A program made the position numbers and the translations under genes. Positions 43,297 through 52,164 of a stretch of 64,000 nucleotides of DNA are shown here, in pieces. The notes under the pieces are model-generated. The model did no database searches, was not told the DNA's origin, and saw nothing but the letters and a program-made list of their open reading frames with translations. Every line of letters begins with the position of its first letter. Positions within the stretch are counted from its first letter, which is position 1. This DNA comes from Flavobacterium johnsoniae UW101 (lineage in GTDB: Bacteria > Bacteroidota > Bacteroidia > Flavobacteriales > Flavobacteriaceae), in assembly GCF_000016645.1 (NCBI RefSeq), contig NC_009441.1:4278001-4342000 (forward strand), given 5' to 3'.

Positions 43297-43692
43297 TTAG
43301 TTATCCATTTGTTCATTTTTATTTTCACTATTAGTCTCTAAATAAAGCTTATGCAGTTTATCAAGCCCTTCCGCTTCACTGCACGGAAGTAGCTGTATTG
43401 CAATTTCCAAAATACTCGTAAGATGAAAAGCGGGATCTTCGATCTGGCTGGAATTCTCAAGATCTGAATTCTCCAGTGTGTGAAGTGCTATTTTGAGTAG
43501 ATCCTGTACTGTATAAATGAGTTTTATGTAGCTCGTAAATTTTATATCTGCATGATAAATACCTTCTTTCTCTCTCTGCGGGGTCAGTGTTCTAAAATAA
43601 AAACTGCTTTTCAGTTCTTTGATAAAATCATCCGCCTTTTTATTATCATTGGTTTCCATATTCTTTAAATATTTGTTTGGTTTGCTCAGCAT
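43297..43692 (-). CDS. Small helical paralogue of MNT-HEPN operon
   Basis: This 131-residue member of the four-copy family has IYHADIKFTSYIKLIYTVQD followed by LLKIALHTLENS and HLTSILEIAIQLLPCSEAEG. Its start overlaps the 3' end of the 278-aa MNT-HEPN gene by 47 bp, so an internal ATG at MNTNDNK-like position (residue 12, METNDNKKAD) is possible. Function unknown; perhaps an antitoxin-like companion of the HEPN proteins. Confidence 0.65.
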   Translation of the reverse strand: MLSKPNKYLKNMETNDNKKADDFIKELKSSFYFRTLTPQREKEGIYHADIKFTSYIKLIYTVQDLLKIALHTLENSDLENSSQIEDPAFHLTSILEIAIQLLPCSEAEGLDKLHKLYLETNSENKNEQMDN

Positions 43693-44482
43693 ACTGCTGA
43701 TACATTGTTTTTACTTCACTCATCAGCCACTGCATTTTTTCATATGCTGATTCAACAATTTCTGCAGTTAATGGTTCAATTTCTTCTCCCCACTGAACAG
43801 CTTTTCGGGCAAGATCAAGCTTTCTTAAAACTTCTTTCTCTTCTTTGTTTTCTAAATCAAAAGTGTTGCCTAAGACACTATTAAACTTCGCAATGCGCTC
43901 CTGCTGGTCTGAAATGTTTCCATCTATCACCCATTCACCCGTTAGAACCCATGAAGCGTTAATAAAGAGATATCGAAACTGCTCATGTATAACATACAAT
44001 GCCATTAAATGATTCTCGTTTCCACGGTGGTATTTTAAGTCTCTGCCAATAGTATTGGCCTCTGATATCCACATTTGATAATTTGCAACAGTCTTTTTCA
44101 AAAGCCGTTTCATATTTAATTTTTTTATATCCAGAACAGTTTTCCCTTCAGTGTTTCTATACACAAGATCCGTTTCTTTACAATTGAAAATAAAAAATAA
44201 ATTTCCTTTTCCCACTTCTCTCTTTATACACTCCCTGTCAAAAAAACAGAATGAAAAATTATTGTAGTTTTCAATTACTTTCCATAAATGGAAGACAACA
44301 TCATCATAGTAATGGGGGCTTTTTTTGCTCACAACAATTGTCAGAATCCCTATTTTTGATTCTATAGCAGAATCCGAAAAGTAAACACACTCAGCTTCTA
44401 CAAACTCTACCAAGAGTTTCACTGTTTTCTTGACTGCCCTATATTTGGGATGGTCTTTCTGTGTTAAAATATTATAATACAT
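43646..44482 (-). CDS. Degenerate MNT-HEPN protein (278 aa)
   Basis: The N-terminal about 130 residues follow the nucleotidyltransferase-like (MNT) layout seen in the neighbouring proteins (IGILTIVVSKKSPHYYDDVV), but lack the GSxxxG and DxD catalytic motifs. The C-terminal half is a HEPN-like bundle starting around LKKTVANYQMWISEANTIGR, with HLMALYVIHEQFRYLFINAS. It lies 11 bp after the double-length paralogue in the same operon. I infer a regulatory or toxin role typical of MNT-HEPN proteins, with an inactive transferase half. Confidence 0.65.
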   Translation of the reverse strand: MYYNILTQKDHPKYRAVKKTVKLLVEFVEAECVYFSDSAIESKIGILTIVVSKKSPHYYDDVVFHLWKVIENYNNFSFCFFDRECIKREVGKGNLFFIFNCKETDLVYRNTEGKTVLDIKKLNMKRLLKKTVANYQMWISEANTIGRDLKYHRGNENHLMALYVIHEQFRYLFINASWVLTGEWVIDGNISDQQERIAKFNSVLGNTFDLENKEEKEVLRKLDLARKAVQWGEEIEPLTAEIVESAYEKMQWLMSEVKTMYQQYAEQTKQIFKEYGNQ

Positions 44483-44493
44483 GATCTGTCTGT

Positions 44494-46131
44494 TTAAAGT
44501 TCAGCCGAAATCAGATTCTCAGTGCGTCCTAATTCATCTTTTACAACAGCTGTGCAAAAACCAGCAAAATCATTGTATCGATCCTGCAAAAGATTCATAT
44601 CGAGTTCAGAAAAAGTATCTGCACCGCTGTATCTCAGTGAAGCATATGATCTGCTTAATATCGTAAACAAGTTTCTGTCCTGCTCTGTAACCCGCGGGAA
44701 GTAAGTGCTTATTTCAGGGTTAAAATAATCACAGATTTCTAATAGATAAGAAAGGGAAAAATGATTTGGAGAATACCCCATAAACAAACGGATCATCCCA
44801 AGACAGATCTGTTCTGCCATAGTATGGAGCATCAGACCTTTAAGAGGAGCATAACACGCCCATTCATAATCTCCCTGCCAGCTTTCCATGTAGTTTACCA
44901 CAATATTTCTATAGCAGAGGTATTCTTTTGCTGATGTTATACTGCGAACTGGAAGATCTCCAAATTCTAAAGCAACAGATTCTTTTTTAAATAAAGCCTT
45001 TCCATTTTTTATAACATTCAAAAAGAAATATTTCTGATCGCCTGTTGCGCTCTTAAGCTCTGAAATATGATGAATCAAAAGTGTTGCTGTGCACTGCTCT
45101 TTGGTTCTGCTTTTAATCATATCAGCCAGATCATGCACTGCATTTACTTTACTTTCTTTGAAAAGTACTAATAGATAAAAATGTTTAACCCTTTTTTCCG
45201 CTGTTCCAAAACAATAAACTGCCTCGGTCTTAAGATAAGACGTAACGGTATCACTGACAATTTTCTCATAGTCGATGACACCATCGTTTAAAATTTCTGG
45301 ATTCTGTTTTGGTTCAATAAAAAAAACGGATTTTTCCTCGCAGTAAGAAAGCTGGTCTTGGAAGATTTTCTTAGTTTCTTTTAAGATGCGGTAAAGTTTC
45401 TTCTGTGCATCTTTAACCCTGTCTTTCTTAATTTTTGTTTTGCCTCCATAAGGGAATTCAATCCTTGCTCTATCAAGTAAATCGGCAATTTCTCTATCCT
45501 TATCATGATCAGTATTGAACACCTGTTTCAAAATAGGTGCATAATCCTTTATCGTATTTAAGTGCTCTAGTGTATAATGATTCGAATGAGATTTTCCCAT
45601 GACAAGTTCTCCGATTATACCAAAAAGAAGGTTGACCGCCTGATGGATTGTATAGATTGCCATATGATGGTTATTTGTTCCCTCATAATGCTGGGAACCT
45701 CTTCTTAATGATTCTGCTTTGGCTAAAAGCCCGCTGTTTTTCTTTACTGCTTTTTTTAGCAGAACGGATACAGAGGGAATATCTTTTGTAATCTTAAAAC
45801 CAAACTCCTCGTTTTTAAACAGACTTATGTTTGATAAATACCACTTTAAATAATACAAGCTCCCATGCTTTAAGCGATGCAGTACATCCCATAGATTTAT
45901 AATTACATAAGGAACGGACGGATACTTTTTTAAAACCTTATCCGCCCAGTCATACATTTCCGATGCAATCTGCTGTGAATCTTCCCTTAAGATTATAGTA
46001 AGTATATAACCTCTTTTACCTGCGGTCTCTGCCTCATGCAGGGTGACCGCTGTAATGTCCATAAATGATTGGAGCTCTCTAACGGCATTCTCCAATTCTT
46101 TCTGATCTTGAAATTGAATTGCACTACTCAT
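44494..46131 (-). CDS. Tandem-duplicated degenerate MNT-HEPN protein (545 aa)
   Basis: The protein consists of two successive MNT-HEPN-like units, about residues 1-270 and 271-545. Each has a strand pair (YILTIILREDSQQIASEMYD; FYLLVLFKESKVNAVHDLAD), then a HEPN-type helical region (HHMAIYTIHQAVNLLFGIIG; HTMAEQICLGMIRLFMGYSP followed by NHFSLSYLLEICDYF). The catalytic GS/DxD residues of active MNTs are absent in both. The second unit is closest to the protein at 61569. It is the first gene of the operon that diverges from the XRE gene. Confidence 0.7.
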   Translation of the reverse strand: MSSAIQFQDQKELENAVRELQSFMDITAVTLHEAETAGKRGYILTIILREDSQQIASEMYDWADKVLKKYPSVPYVIINLWDVLHRLKHGSLYYLKWYLSNISLFKNEEFGFKITKDIPSVSVLLKKAVKKNSGLLAKAESLRRGSQHYEGTNNHHMAIYTIHQAVNLLFGIIGELVMGKSHSNHYTLEHLNTIKDYAPILKQVFNTDHDKDREIADLLDRARIEFPYGGKTKIKKDRVKDAQKKLYRILKETKKIFQDQLSYCEEKSVFFIEPKQNPEILNDGVIDYEKIVSDTVTSYLKTEAVYCFGTAEKRVKHFYLLVLFKESKVNAVHDLADMIKSRTKEQCTATLLIHHISELKSATGDQKYFFLNVIKNGKALFKKESVALEFGDLPVRSITSAKEYLCYRNIVVNYMESWQGDYEWACYAPLKGLMLHTMAEQICLGMIRLFMGYSPNHFSLSYLLEICDYFNPEISTYFPRVTEQDRNLFTILSRSYASLRYSGADTFSELDMNLLQDRYNDFAGFCTAVVKDELGRTENLISAEL

Positions 46132-46304
46132 AATTTTAATTTTTTTAATTAATACTTGTGTGAAAAATTGTATTTTTGTTTAACACACGAGCAAGTAAGT
46201 GATTAGTCGTACTGTACCGTATCAATTTGTATCATACCGTACAGTAAAATTTCTATATCATACATAGGACTTACTTTTTTATTCTTAATTATTATCTTTG
46301 AGCT
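46132..46304. promoter_or_regulatory. Divergent operator/promoter region of XRE module 1
   Basis: A 37-bp near-palindrome at 46210-46246 (TACTGTACCGTATCA...TCATACCGTACAGTA) has two mismatched pairs and contains two TACCGTA direct repeats. A TATCATACAT motif follows. TATCTTTG at 46293-46300 (TAnnTTTG) lies 4 nt before the XRE ATG, so that transcript is leaderless or nearly so. The same layout recurs at 62503-62599. The XRE protein is the likely binding factor. Confidence 0.7.
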
Positions 46305-46712
46305 ATGAATACATCAACAAAACCAAGTCACATGGGGCGTAAAATCAGCCGTATCCGTGAACTGAAAGACATGAAACAGGAAGCACTGGCACAGGCTATG
46401 GGTACAAACCAGCAGGCGATTTCTATTATGGAAAACAGCGAGACTATCGAAGAAGAAAAACTAATCGAAGTAGCAAAAGCATTGGGTGTAAGTGTAGAGG
46501 CAATTAAGAATTTTTCGGAAGAAGGTGTGTTTAATTATTTTAATACTTTTAACGATTCAGGCAATAATACTTTTGCAAATAATGTATGCAATTTTAATCC
46601 ATTAGATAAATTAATCGAATCCCACGAACAGCAGATCAAACTTTATGAGCGTTTGGTTCAGGCGGAAAAAGATAAAGTCGAATACTTGGAAAAATTACTA
46701 AAAGCAAAATGA
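46305..46712 (+). CDS. XRE-family regulator, copy 1
   Basis: The 135-residue protein has an HTH_3 domain at residues 12-68 (ISRIRELKDMKQEALAQAMG, TNQQAISIMENSE, LIEVAKALGVSVEAIKNFSE) and a C-terminal coiled coil (KLIESHEQQIKLYERLVQAE). It diverges from the MNT-HEPN operon and is separated from it by operator-like palindromes, so it probably autoregulates and represses that operon. The second copy at 62600 is nearly identical in the HTH but differs between residues 75 and 105. Confidence 0.9.
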   Translation: MNTSTKPSHMGRKISRIRELKDMKQEALAQAMGTNQQAISIMENSETIEEEKLIEVAKALGVSVEAIKNFSEEGVFNYFNTFNDSGNNTFANNVCNFNPLDKLIESHEQQIKLYERLVQAEKDKVEYLEKLLKAK

Positions 46713-46740
46713 TGCTTTTATAAAAGATATATTAATTCCA

Positions 46741-46764
46741 AAAAGAGACTTTCAAGTCTCTTTT
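46741..46764. terminator. Terminator after XRE gene, copy 1
   Basis: AAAAGAGACT, TTCA, AGTCTCTTTT: a perfect 10-bp stem followed by TT. It is conserved behind the second XRE gene at 63047-63070. Confidence 0.85.
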
Positions 46765-46816
46765 TTGTTTTTAAAGTTTATTTGTTCTGACTTTTTAAAA
46801 TACCAAAATAAATACC

Positions 46817-47068
46817 ATGAATAAAACGATAAAGCTTAGAGTGAAAAAAGAAATTGAAAGGGATAAAGAGCTTAAAGTGCTAAAGCTTAAAGGCTCTCTA
46901 ATTACAAGAGGCTACACTGAAATAATCCACATAGCAGATGAAAATCAAGATTTTTACTTAAATACTTTTACCACTTCTCAAGAGCAAAAAGAAGAAGCTG
47001 AGAAATTTTTATTAGATTTTATTTCAGCTAATAATGTAACAGATATTATAACACTTCTGAAAGAGTAA
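46817..47068 (+). CDS. Small hypothetical protein (83 aa)
   Basis: A basic N-terminus (MNKTIKLRVKKEIERDKELK) is followed by a mixed region with an acidic helical end (EEAEKFLLDFISANNVTDII). It lies between the XRE terminator and the KAP-type NTPase gene in the same orientation, 68 bp upstream of the latter. It might be a partner of the NTPase. No family recognised. Confidence 0.6.
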   Translation: MNKTIKLRVKKEIERDKELKVLKLKGSLITRGYTEIIHIADENQDFYLNTFTTSQEQKEEAEKFLLDFISANNVTDIITLLKE

Positions 47069-47136
47069 ACAGTCATTTTTTGATGTTTGCTTCACATAAT
47101 AACAAACGCATTTCTTAACAAAAAAATATTCAGTCT

Positions 47137-48963
47137 ATGGACAGTTCACATATCAAAGTAATATTTGAAGATTACTTAAAAACAGTTAATTCGAATTATG
47201 CTTTACTTATTAATGGTAGCTGGGGAAGCGGTAAAACTTATTTCTGGAAAGACTCTTTAAGTAAAATCTGTGACGAGAATAACTTCAAAACTTTATATAT
47301 TTCATTAAATGGATTGAATAAAATAGAAACACTAGATTATCAGTTAAAGATTAAACTTATCCCTTTTCTAAATAAATTAGATACAAAAAAGGCTGTCTCG
47401 ACACTTAATCTCTTAAAAAATATAGGAGGAAAAATTATACAGAGTAAATACAATTTTAGTCCTGAAGAAATTTTAAAAGATGTTGAAGTTGACACTGCAC
47501 TTTTTTCAAAGCAGGTAATATGCTTTGATGACCTTGAAAGATGTAATATTCCTTTAAGCGAAGTGCTGGGATATATCAATAATTTTGTTGAACATAAAAA
47601 CTCGAAAGTTCTCATTCTATCTGATGAATCCAAAATACCGGATAGTGAGGATGTAAATAAATCCACGTATAACTCTATTAAAGAAAAAGTTATTGGCAGG
47701 GTATTAAATTTCAGTAATGATTTAAATTATATCTTCCCATTTTTTATTGAGAGATATAAAATTCCGGATCCTGAATTCTCATCTTTCCTAGATCAGAATA
47801 AATCATATATACTTGAAATTTTAGCAGAGTTTAAAGAAGAAAATCTAAGGAATTTATCTTTTTACCTTGAAGCTTTAAATAAATTATTTCCTGTTTTAAA
47901 ATCAAATCTAGAATTTAAAAAAGAAATTATATTATTTACATTGATTATTACACTGGAGTTTAAAAAAGGTAATCTGAATTCCAGTAACTATAACAATTTT
48001 AATGATCTTGATTTATTGAATCCAGCCTATGTGATGTTCAATTTCGACCCTTCATTTAGTTTACTTTCGAAAAAAGCTGAAAAAACTCAAAAAGAAGAAA
48101 GCGAACTGGAAAAATTCTATAACAGATATCTTTCCAATTATATACAGGATTACTTTTTTTATCCAGCTGTATACCAGTTCATACTCACAGGTTATTTGGA
48201 TCTTGAAAAATTTAATAATGAACTTAAAAGCCGTATTCCTGTTGAGCCTACAATTGAAAATGCTACCTTCACAAATGTTGCAACAAATAAATTCAGACAG
48301 TTATCTAATGAGGAATTTAATGAAAATATTGAGCGGTTCTTACTTTTTGCAAAACAAGGCAAATATGAAATCTCAGATTATCTGCAGATTTCTAAATTTT
48401 TAAATTTCTATTCTGAAAATTTTATTATTAACCATACAAAAGATGAGATAAGGGAAATTCTGCTTGAAGGACTTCTTATTGCCAAAGAAGACTTTGTACC
48501 TATTAAGAGAACACGAAACTTTTCATTTGATATGGATCAAAATCCTGCTGATGATACAATCTTAAGAGATAAAATTATTGAGTATATTAATGAAAGCGAG
48601 AAAGAATTTGAAAAAGAAAAAACGAATTCACTTTTAAATGCTATTGCACAGAATGACTTGGAGAAGATGAAAGATGTATTTGATGAATATAACATAAACA
48701 AAGAGCTGTTTCAGAATTTCAGCGCCCAAAGTTTATGGACGCACCTCCAAAGCTGTGAAAATAGAACTTTAGTCCAGTTTACGAGCCTGCTTAAACAGCG
48801 CCACGGTTTTTCAAACATAAAAACTTATTTTCTCGATAATACTGATCTTTTCAAGGATCTGATTCTCTGTATTAAAAATTCAGAAAGTACAGGAAATCTT
48901 CAGAAAATGCTCAAAAAAGAATTAATAGTACAGCTCGAAGAAATTTGTGAAAGAATGGAGTAA
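47137..48963 (+). CDS. KAP-type P-loop NTPase
   Basis: The 608-residue protein has Walker A at residues 27-36 (INGSWGSGKTYFW) and Walker B at about 126-133 (QVICFDDLERC), with the sensor-like LILSDESK. This is the layout of KAP-family STAND-like NTPases. No KAP-typical transmembrane insertion is obvious. The C-terminal about 350 residues are helical and unassigned and could serve as sensor or effector. KAP NTPases recur in phage-defence systems, which suits this island; the trigger is unknown. Confidence 0.8.
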   Translation: MDSSHIKVIFEDYLKTVNSNYALLINGSWGSGKTYFWKDSLSKICDENNFKTLYISLNGLNKIETLDYQLKIKLIPFLNKLDTKKAVSTLNLLKNIGGKIIQSKYNFSPEEILKDVEVDTALFSKQVICFDDLERCNIPLSEVLGYINNFVEHKNSKVLILSDESKIPDSEDVNKSTYNSIKEKVIGRVLNFSNDLNYIFPFFIERYKIPDPEFSSFLDQNKSYILEILAEFKEENLRNLSFYLEALNKLFPVLKSNLEFKKEIILFTLIITLEFKKGNLNSSNYNNFNDLDLLNPAYVMFNFDPSFSLLSKKAEKTQKEESELEKFYNRYLSNYIQDYFFYPAVYQFILTGYLDLEKFNNELKSRIPVEPTIENATFTNVATNKFRQLSNEEFNENIERFLLFAKQGKYEISDYLQISKFLNFYSENFIINHTKDEIREILLEGLLIAKEDFVPIKRTRNFSFDMDQNPADDTILRDKIIEYINESEKEFEKEKTNSLLNAIAQNDLEKMKDVFDEYNINKELFQNFSAQSLWTHLQSCENRTLVQFTSLLKQRHGFSNIKTYFLDNTDLFKDLILCIKNSESTGNLQKMLKKELIVQLEEICERME

Positions 48964-48984
48964 TTCTTAAGCATCACATTAAGA

Positions 48985-49413
48985 TTATTTCTCCTCAGTC
49001 ATAGCTACTTTCCATTTTTCATTCTCATATGTTAGAAAAACTATATTACTGAAAGTTTCACCATTCTCATAGATTAATATTTCCTCGATGAAAAACAAAT
49101 GATTATCTATTTCACTTAATTCAGAAAATTGCCTTTTTACCATAGAAAAATCAGGAAACCCATTATTTAGAATATACTCAACAAGTGAGAGTTCAAGTAA
49201 TTTTGCCGTCAGATCAACAGTTTCTTCATTAATCTCTACATTTGTCCTGCGCAAAACTATTTTTGCTTCTGCTTCAAAATCTTTTGAAGCAATAGCATTT
49301 ACTATATCCTTTTTTGAAAATGCAGTTTCTAAAGAAACTATTGCATCTTCGGGTGTATCATAATTGTAACCCGTAATTATATTGTTCATTAGATTTTTTA
49401 CGTTTAGTTTCAT
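48985..49413 (-). CDS. Hypothetical protein (142 aa)
   Basis: I place the start at 49413 (MKLNVKNLMNNIITGYNYDT), because a frame open to 49515 would overlap the 3' end of the upstream 55-aa gene. The product is acidic with an alpha/beta pattern ending FSNIVFLTYENEKWKVAM, resembling small NTF2-like or DUF4878-type proteins: helices, then a beta sheet closing with a Trp. No signal peptide remains with this start. Function unknown. Confidence 0.6.
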   Translation of the reverse strand: MKLNVKNLMNNIITGYNYDTPEDAIVSLETAFSKKDIVNAIASKDFEAEAKIVLRRTNVEINEETVDLTAKLLELSLVEYILNNGFPDFSMVKRQFSELSEIDNHLFFIEEILIYENGETFSNIVFLTYENEKWKVAMTEEK

Positions 49414-49456
49414 TAATAAAAGTACCAAAAAGCTTATTATATATTTCCCAAAAAGC

Positions 49457-49624
49457 TTATTTCTTTTTTCTTGAAAATATTTTACTGATTGGTAATCTTG
49501 GAAGGACTTTCTCAAAAAAATCTCCCATAAGAGGTATTCTGTCTTTTTTTACAAAATTTAAAACAATAGTCATCACAAAGATAAAGACAAAAATAACCAC
49601 CACTAACTGTACAATTGTATCCAT
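49457..49624 (-). CDS. Small single-pass membrane protein (55 aa)
   Basis: The short frame encodes MDTIVQLVVVIFVFIFVMTI, a strong transmembrane helix, followed by a basic cytoplasmic tail (VKKDRIPLMGDFFEKV ... SRKKK). The positive-inside pattern and lack of low-complexity bias support a real gene. It lies 43 bp upstream of the 142-aa gene in the same direction, so the two are likely co-transcribed. Confidence 0.6.
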   Translation of the reverse strand: MDTIVQLVVVIFVFIFVMTIVLNFVKKDRIPLMGDFFEKVLPRLPISKIFSRKKK

Positions 49625-49689
49625 AATATTTTCCTTTATATATAAATATTCCTATTTTTTAAAAAAGTTGATTTTTTTTTAATTATTTT

Positions 49690-49893
49690 TTATTCGCCTG
49701 TCAAGGTTTTAAACATTAAATCAGGACGCTTAAAAAAACTCAATGCCTGCAAGGTATTTACAGGCTTTAAAATAAAATAGGACATCAAAAATTCATCTGA
49801 TACTGATTTGTTTTTGATGAAGCAAATTAAAGCAGGCTGTTTTATATTTGCTGTGACATCGAAATCAGCATCAATATTATTTATTCCAAACAT
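49690..49893 (-). CDS. Small hypothetical protein (67 aa)
   Basis: The reading frame encodes a neutral, mixed peptide (MFGINNIDADFDVTANIKQP...) without recognised domain. It lies upstream of the small membrane-protein gene on the same strand. It could be a genuine short gene, since the composition is protein-like, but evidence is limited to the open frame. Confidence 0.4.
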   Translation of the reverse strand: MFGINNIDADFDVTANIKQPALICFIKNKSVSDEFLMSYFILKPVNTLQALSFFKRPDLMFKTLTGE

Positions 49894-49970
49894 GAAAAGT
49901 GGTTGAAAATTTCAACTTTCTTGATAACAGAAAGATAAAAGCTTAAGGATTCGAACGACTCATTATTTGA

Positions 49971-50036
<66 letters not shown>

Positions 50037-50094
50037 GCAAAAAAATGAGCATAGCCATGTGGCGACTGAACATTTAAATACTAAAATTGAAAAA

Positions 50095-50715
50095 ATGGAT
50101 TTAATAGAAGCACTCAGCATAATTAATAAATTTAAAAACTTAGATATACGGGAAACCTTCAAAACATTAGAAAAACTCGATACAGTAGTTTCGGATTATG
50201 ATTTTGAAAATATTTTCTCCGCTTCCAAAATAATTAAAGAAGCTTCCGCCCAGATTGATGAAATTGTTCATGCAACAGGCATAATGATAGCACAGAAAAA
50301 ATGGCTTGAAGAAAATGAAAAATTACAATACTTATCGCTTGGTGCTGGAAATCATAAAGAAAAATTTGATTTAGAAACTAATTTAAGGATTGCTGAATTT
50401 AAATTTGGCAGATGGAACGATAAAAGCTCTAACGGATTAAGGAGACGAGGTTATTTTAGTAATTACATAGGTCTTCTAACCTCAGAAGACCCAAGAAGAA
50501 AATACTTTGTAGTAGAAGACAAGGAGAGTTTTTTAAAGTTCATAAAAGGAAAAGCTGATTGGAGAAATGTACTGAGTAAAAATCCCACTGGTCTGAAAAA
50601 GCTAGAATTTTTTTTAATTGAAAAAGGAAAAGAAAATTTAACTAGTGTTGGGCAAATTTATAGTGCTTTTGAAGAATCTGTAATTATAATTAGCTATAAG
50701 GAAATAATGCCGTAA
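50095..50715 (+). CDS. PD-(D/E)xK-type nuclease behind microsatellite
   Basis: I use the ATG at 50095 (MDLIEALSIINKFKNLDIRE); a TTG at 50035 would add 20 residues. The N-terminal 90 residues are helical. Then KEKFDLETNLRIAEFKFGRW supplies an Asp...Glu-x-Lys nuclease-like motif, and a basic loop (NGLRRRGYFSN) follows. It is monocistronic, and the TTTC tract directly upstream suggests switchable expression. The nuclease assignment rests on the motif and predicted strand order only. Confidence 0.6.
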   Translation: MDLIEALSIINKFKNLDIRETFKTLEKLDTVVSDYDFENIFSASKIIKEASAQIDEIVHATGIMIAQKKWLEENEKLQYLSLGAGNHKEKFDLETNLRIAEFKFGRWNDKSSNGLRRRGYFSNYIGLLTSEDPRRKYFVVEDKESFLKFIKGKADWRNVLSKNPTGLKKLEFFLIEKGKENLTSVGQIYSAFEESVIIISYKEIMP

Positions 50716-50896
50716 AATCTCTCGTTTTGGTCAAATCGTAAAATAGATATATGACTCTCTTCTTCCTGTTTCTTGAAATTATCCGCTCAATTAAATCTGT
50801 AAGAATTTTAGATAATTTCATATAAAACCTTAAATTTGAAATGACAAACAGACAACATCTACAAAATAGTCTGTTAAAAATAAAGTCACGATTATT

Positions 50897-51676
50897 ATGG
50901 ATGAAATAAAATACTGCTATAAATGTGGAGCACCAGCTACTTCAAGAGAACATGTTCCTCCAATAAGTTTATTTCCTGAAGCAAAAGATATTCTTGGTTT
51001 AAATTTTAGAAATAATTTAATAACTGTTCCTTCATGTGATGAACATAACTCAAATAAGTCACATGATGACGAATTTCTAATGGTTACAATTGCCAGCATC
51101 GTTGGAAATAATCCTATTGGATATTTACAGACACAGACCAAAATTGACAGGGCCCTCCGCAGAAAAAGTAAAGATTTTTTAGACAAGGAAATTATACGAA
51201 ATGCGAAAAACTACACATTAAAGACAAAGAATGGAAAAAAGTTTCCTGTACTCCATGGCAATCCTAATTATGAGAGATTATTAAAATGTTTTGAACATAT
51301 TGCATATGGTCTTTATTATAATGAGTTTGGATATACTTTTGAAGGCGAAATAAAAATGCTAATGGGATTTATAAAATATAATGACCAGACAACAGCAACC
51401 ATGACTGCAATGGTAAAAGAAAAACTTAAAACTGATGAAATTCCCCATGAATTAAAAGGTGAAAATCCGAAAATATTCAATTATCAATTCTTTGAGCCAG
51501 ATCAATTTGGTTTAATTGCAATGGTGATGAATTTTTACGAAGGGACTGAAGTGTTTGTTTCCTATAAACCTAAAGATGCTAAAGAGCCTTTCGACTTAGC
51601 CCTGTCTCTAATCCACTCAGGCATTAATACTCAGGTTAAAATTGGAGATAAAACTTTTAAGTTTAATCAAAAATAA
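50897..51676 (+). CDS. HNH-type nuclease
   Basis: The N-terminal 75 residues have HNH/zinc-finger hallmarks: CYKCGAPATSREHVPPISLF and LITVPSCDEHNSNKSHDDEF, that is C..C, E-H, then C..HN with a final His-Asp pair. This gives a zinc-stabilised beta-beta-alpha-metal site. The remaining about 180 residues are alpha/beta and unassigned. It may act on DNA as a stand-alone defence nuclease. A small membrane-protein gene follows 28 bp downstream, possibly its partner. Confidence 0.75.
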   Translation: MDEIKYCYKCGAPATSREHVPPISLFPEAKDILGLNFRNNLITVPSCDEHNSNKSHDDEFLMVTIASIVGNNPIGYLQTQTKIDRALRRKSKDFLDKEIIRNAKNYTLKTKNGKKFPVLHGNPNYERLLKCFEHIAYGLYYNEFGYTFEGEIKMLMGFIKYNDQTTATMTAMVKEKLKTDEIPHELKGENPKIFNYQFFEPDQFGLIAMVMNFYEGTEVFVSYKPKDAKEPFDLALSLIHSGINTQVKIGDKTFKFNQK

Positions 51677-51704
51677 AATTAAGTTTTTCAAAATTAGTAA
51701 GCGA

Positions 51705-52139
51705 ATGGATACATCAAATATTGTTGCTTTAATTCTAGGAAGTATAGGATTTATTATTTCAATTACGGGTTTTATTATAACACCAATTCTCAATCTTAAG
51801 TCAAAGAAACTTGAAAAAAGATTAGAATATCGATTTATTTTATTTCAAAAAATAGTAGAGCTATGGGAATTCACAAACAAGCTCTCTGCTGAAAATGATA
51901 TTAAGGGTTTAATGTCAGAAGTGAACAAACTAATTCAACTTTATGGTTATGCTAATGAAATTACATTATTCAATGAAGTTGTTGTTAGTTATAATAATTG
52001 CGCTCAAAGTCAAACTGAAACTAGCCGACAACAGCTCAAAGATAAGTTCAGTCTCTTTTTCTTAACTTTATTTAATACTTACCGTAAAGAAATTGTTTTA
52101 GATCAACTGCCGAGAACTGAAAGTAGCAATCATCATTAA
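51705..52139 (+). CDS. Single-pass membrane hypothetical protein
   Basis: I place the start at 51705 (MDTSNIVALILGSIGFIISI); the frame extends to 51642 inside the HNH gene. One N-terminal transmembrane helix (residues 5-27) is followed by a helical cytoplasmic domain with coiled-coil features. Its location 28 bp after the HNH nuclease suggests co-expression. No motif recognised. Confidence 0.65.
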   Translation: MDTSNIVALILGSIGFIISITGFIITPILNLKSKKLEKRLEYRFILFQKIVELWEFTNKLSAENDIKGLMSEVNKLIQLYGYANEITLFNEVVVSYNNCAQSQTETSRQQLKDKFSLFFLTLFNTYRKEIVLDQLPRTESSNHH

Positions 52140-52164
52140 TTAAAGAAATTAAAAATAATAGATT

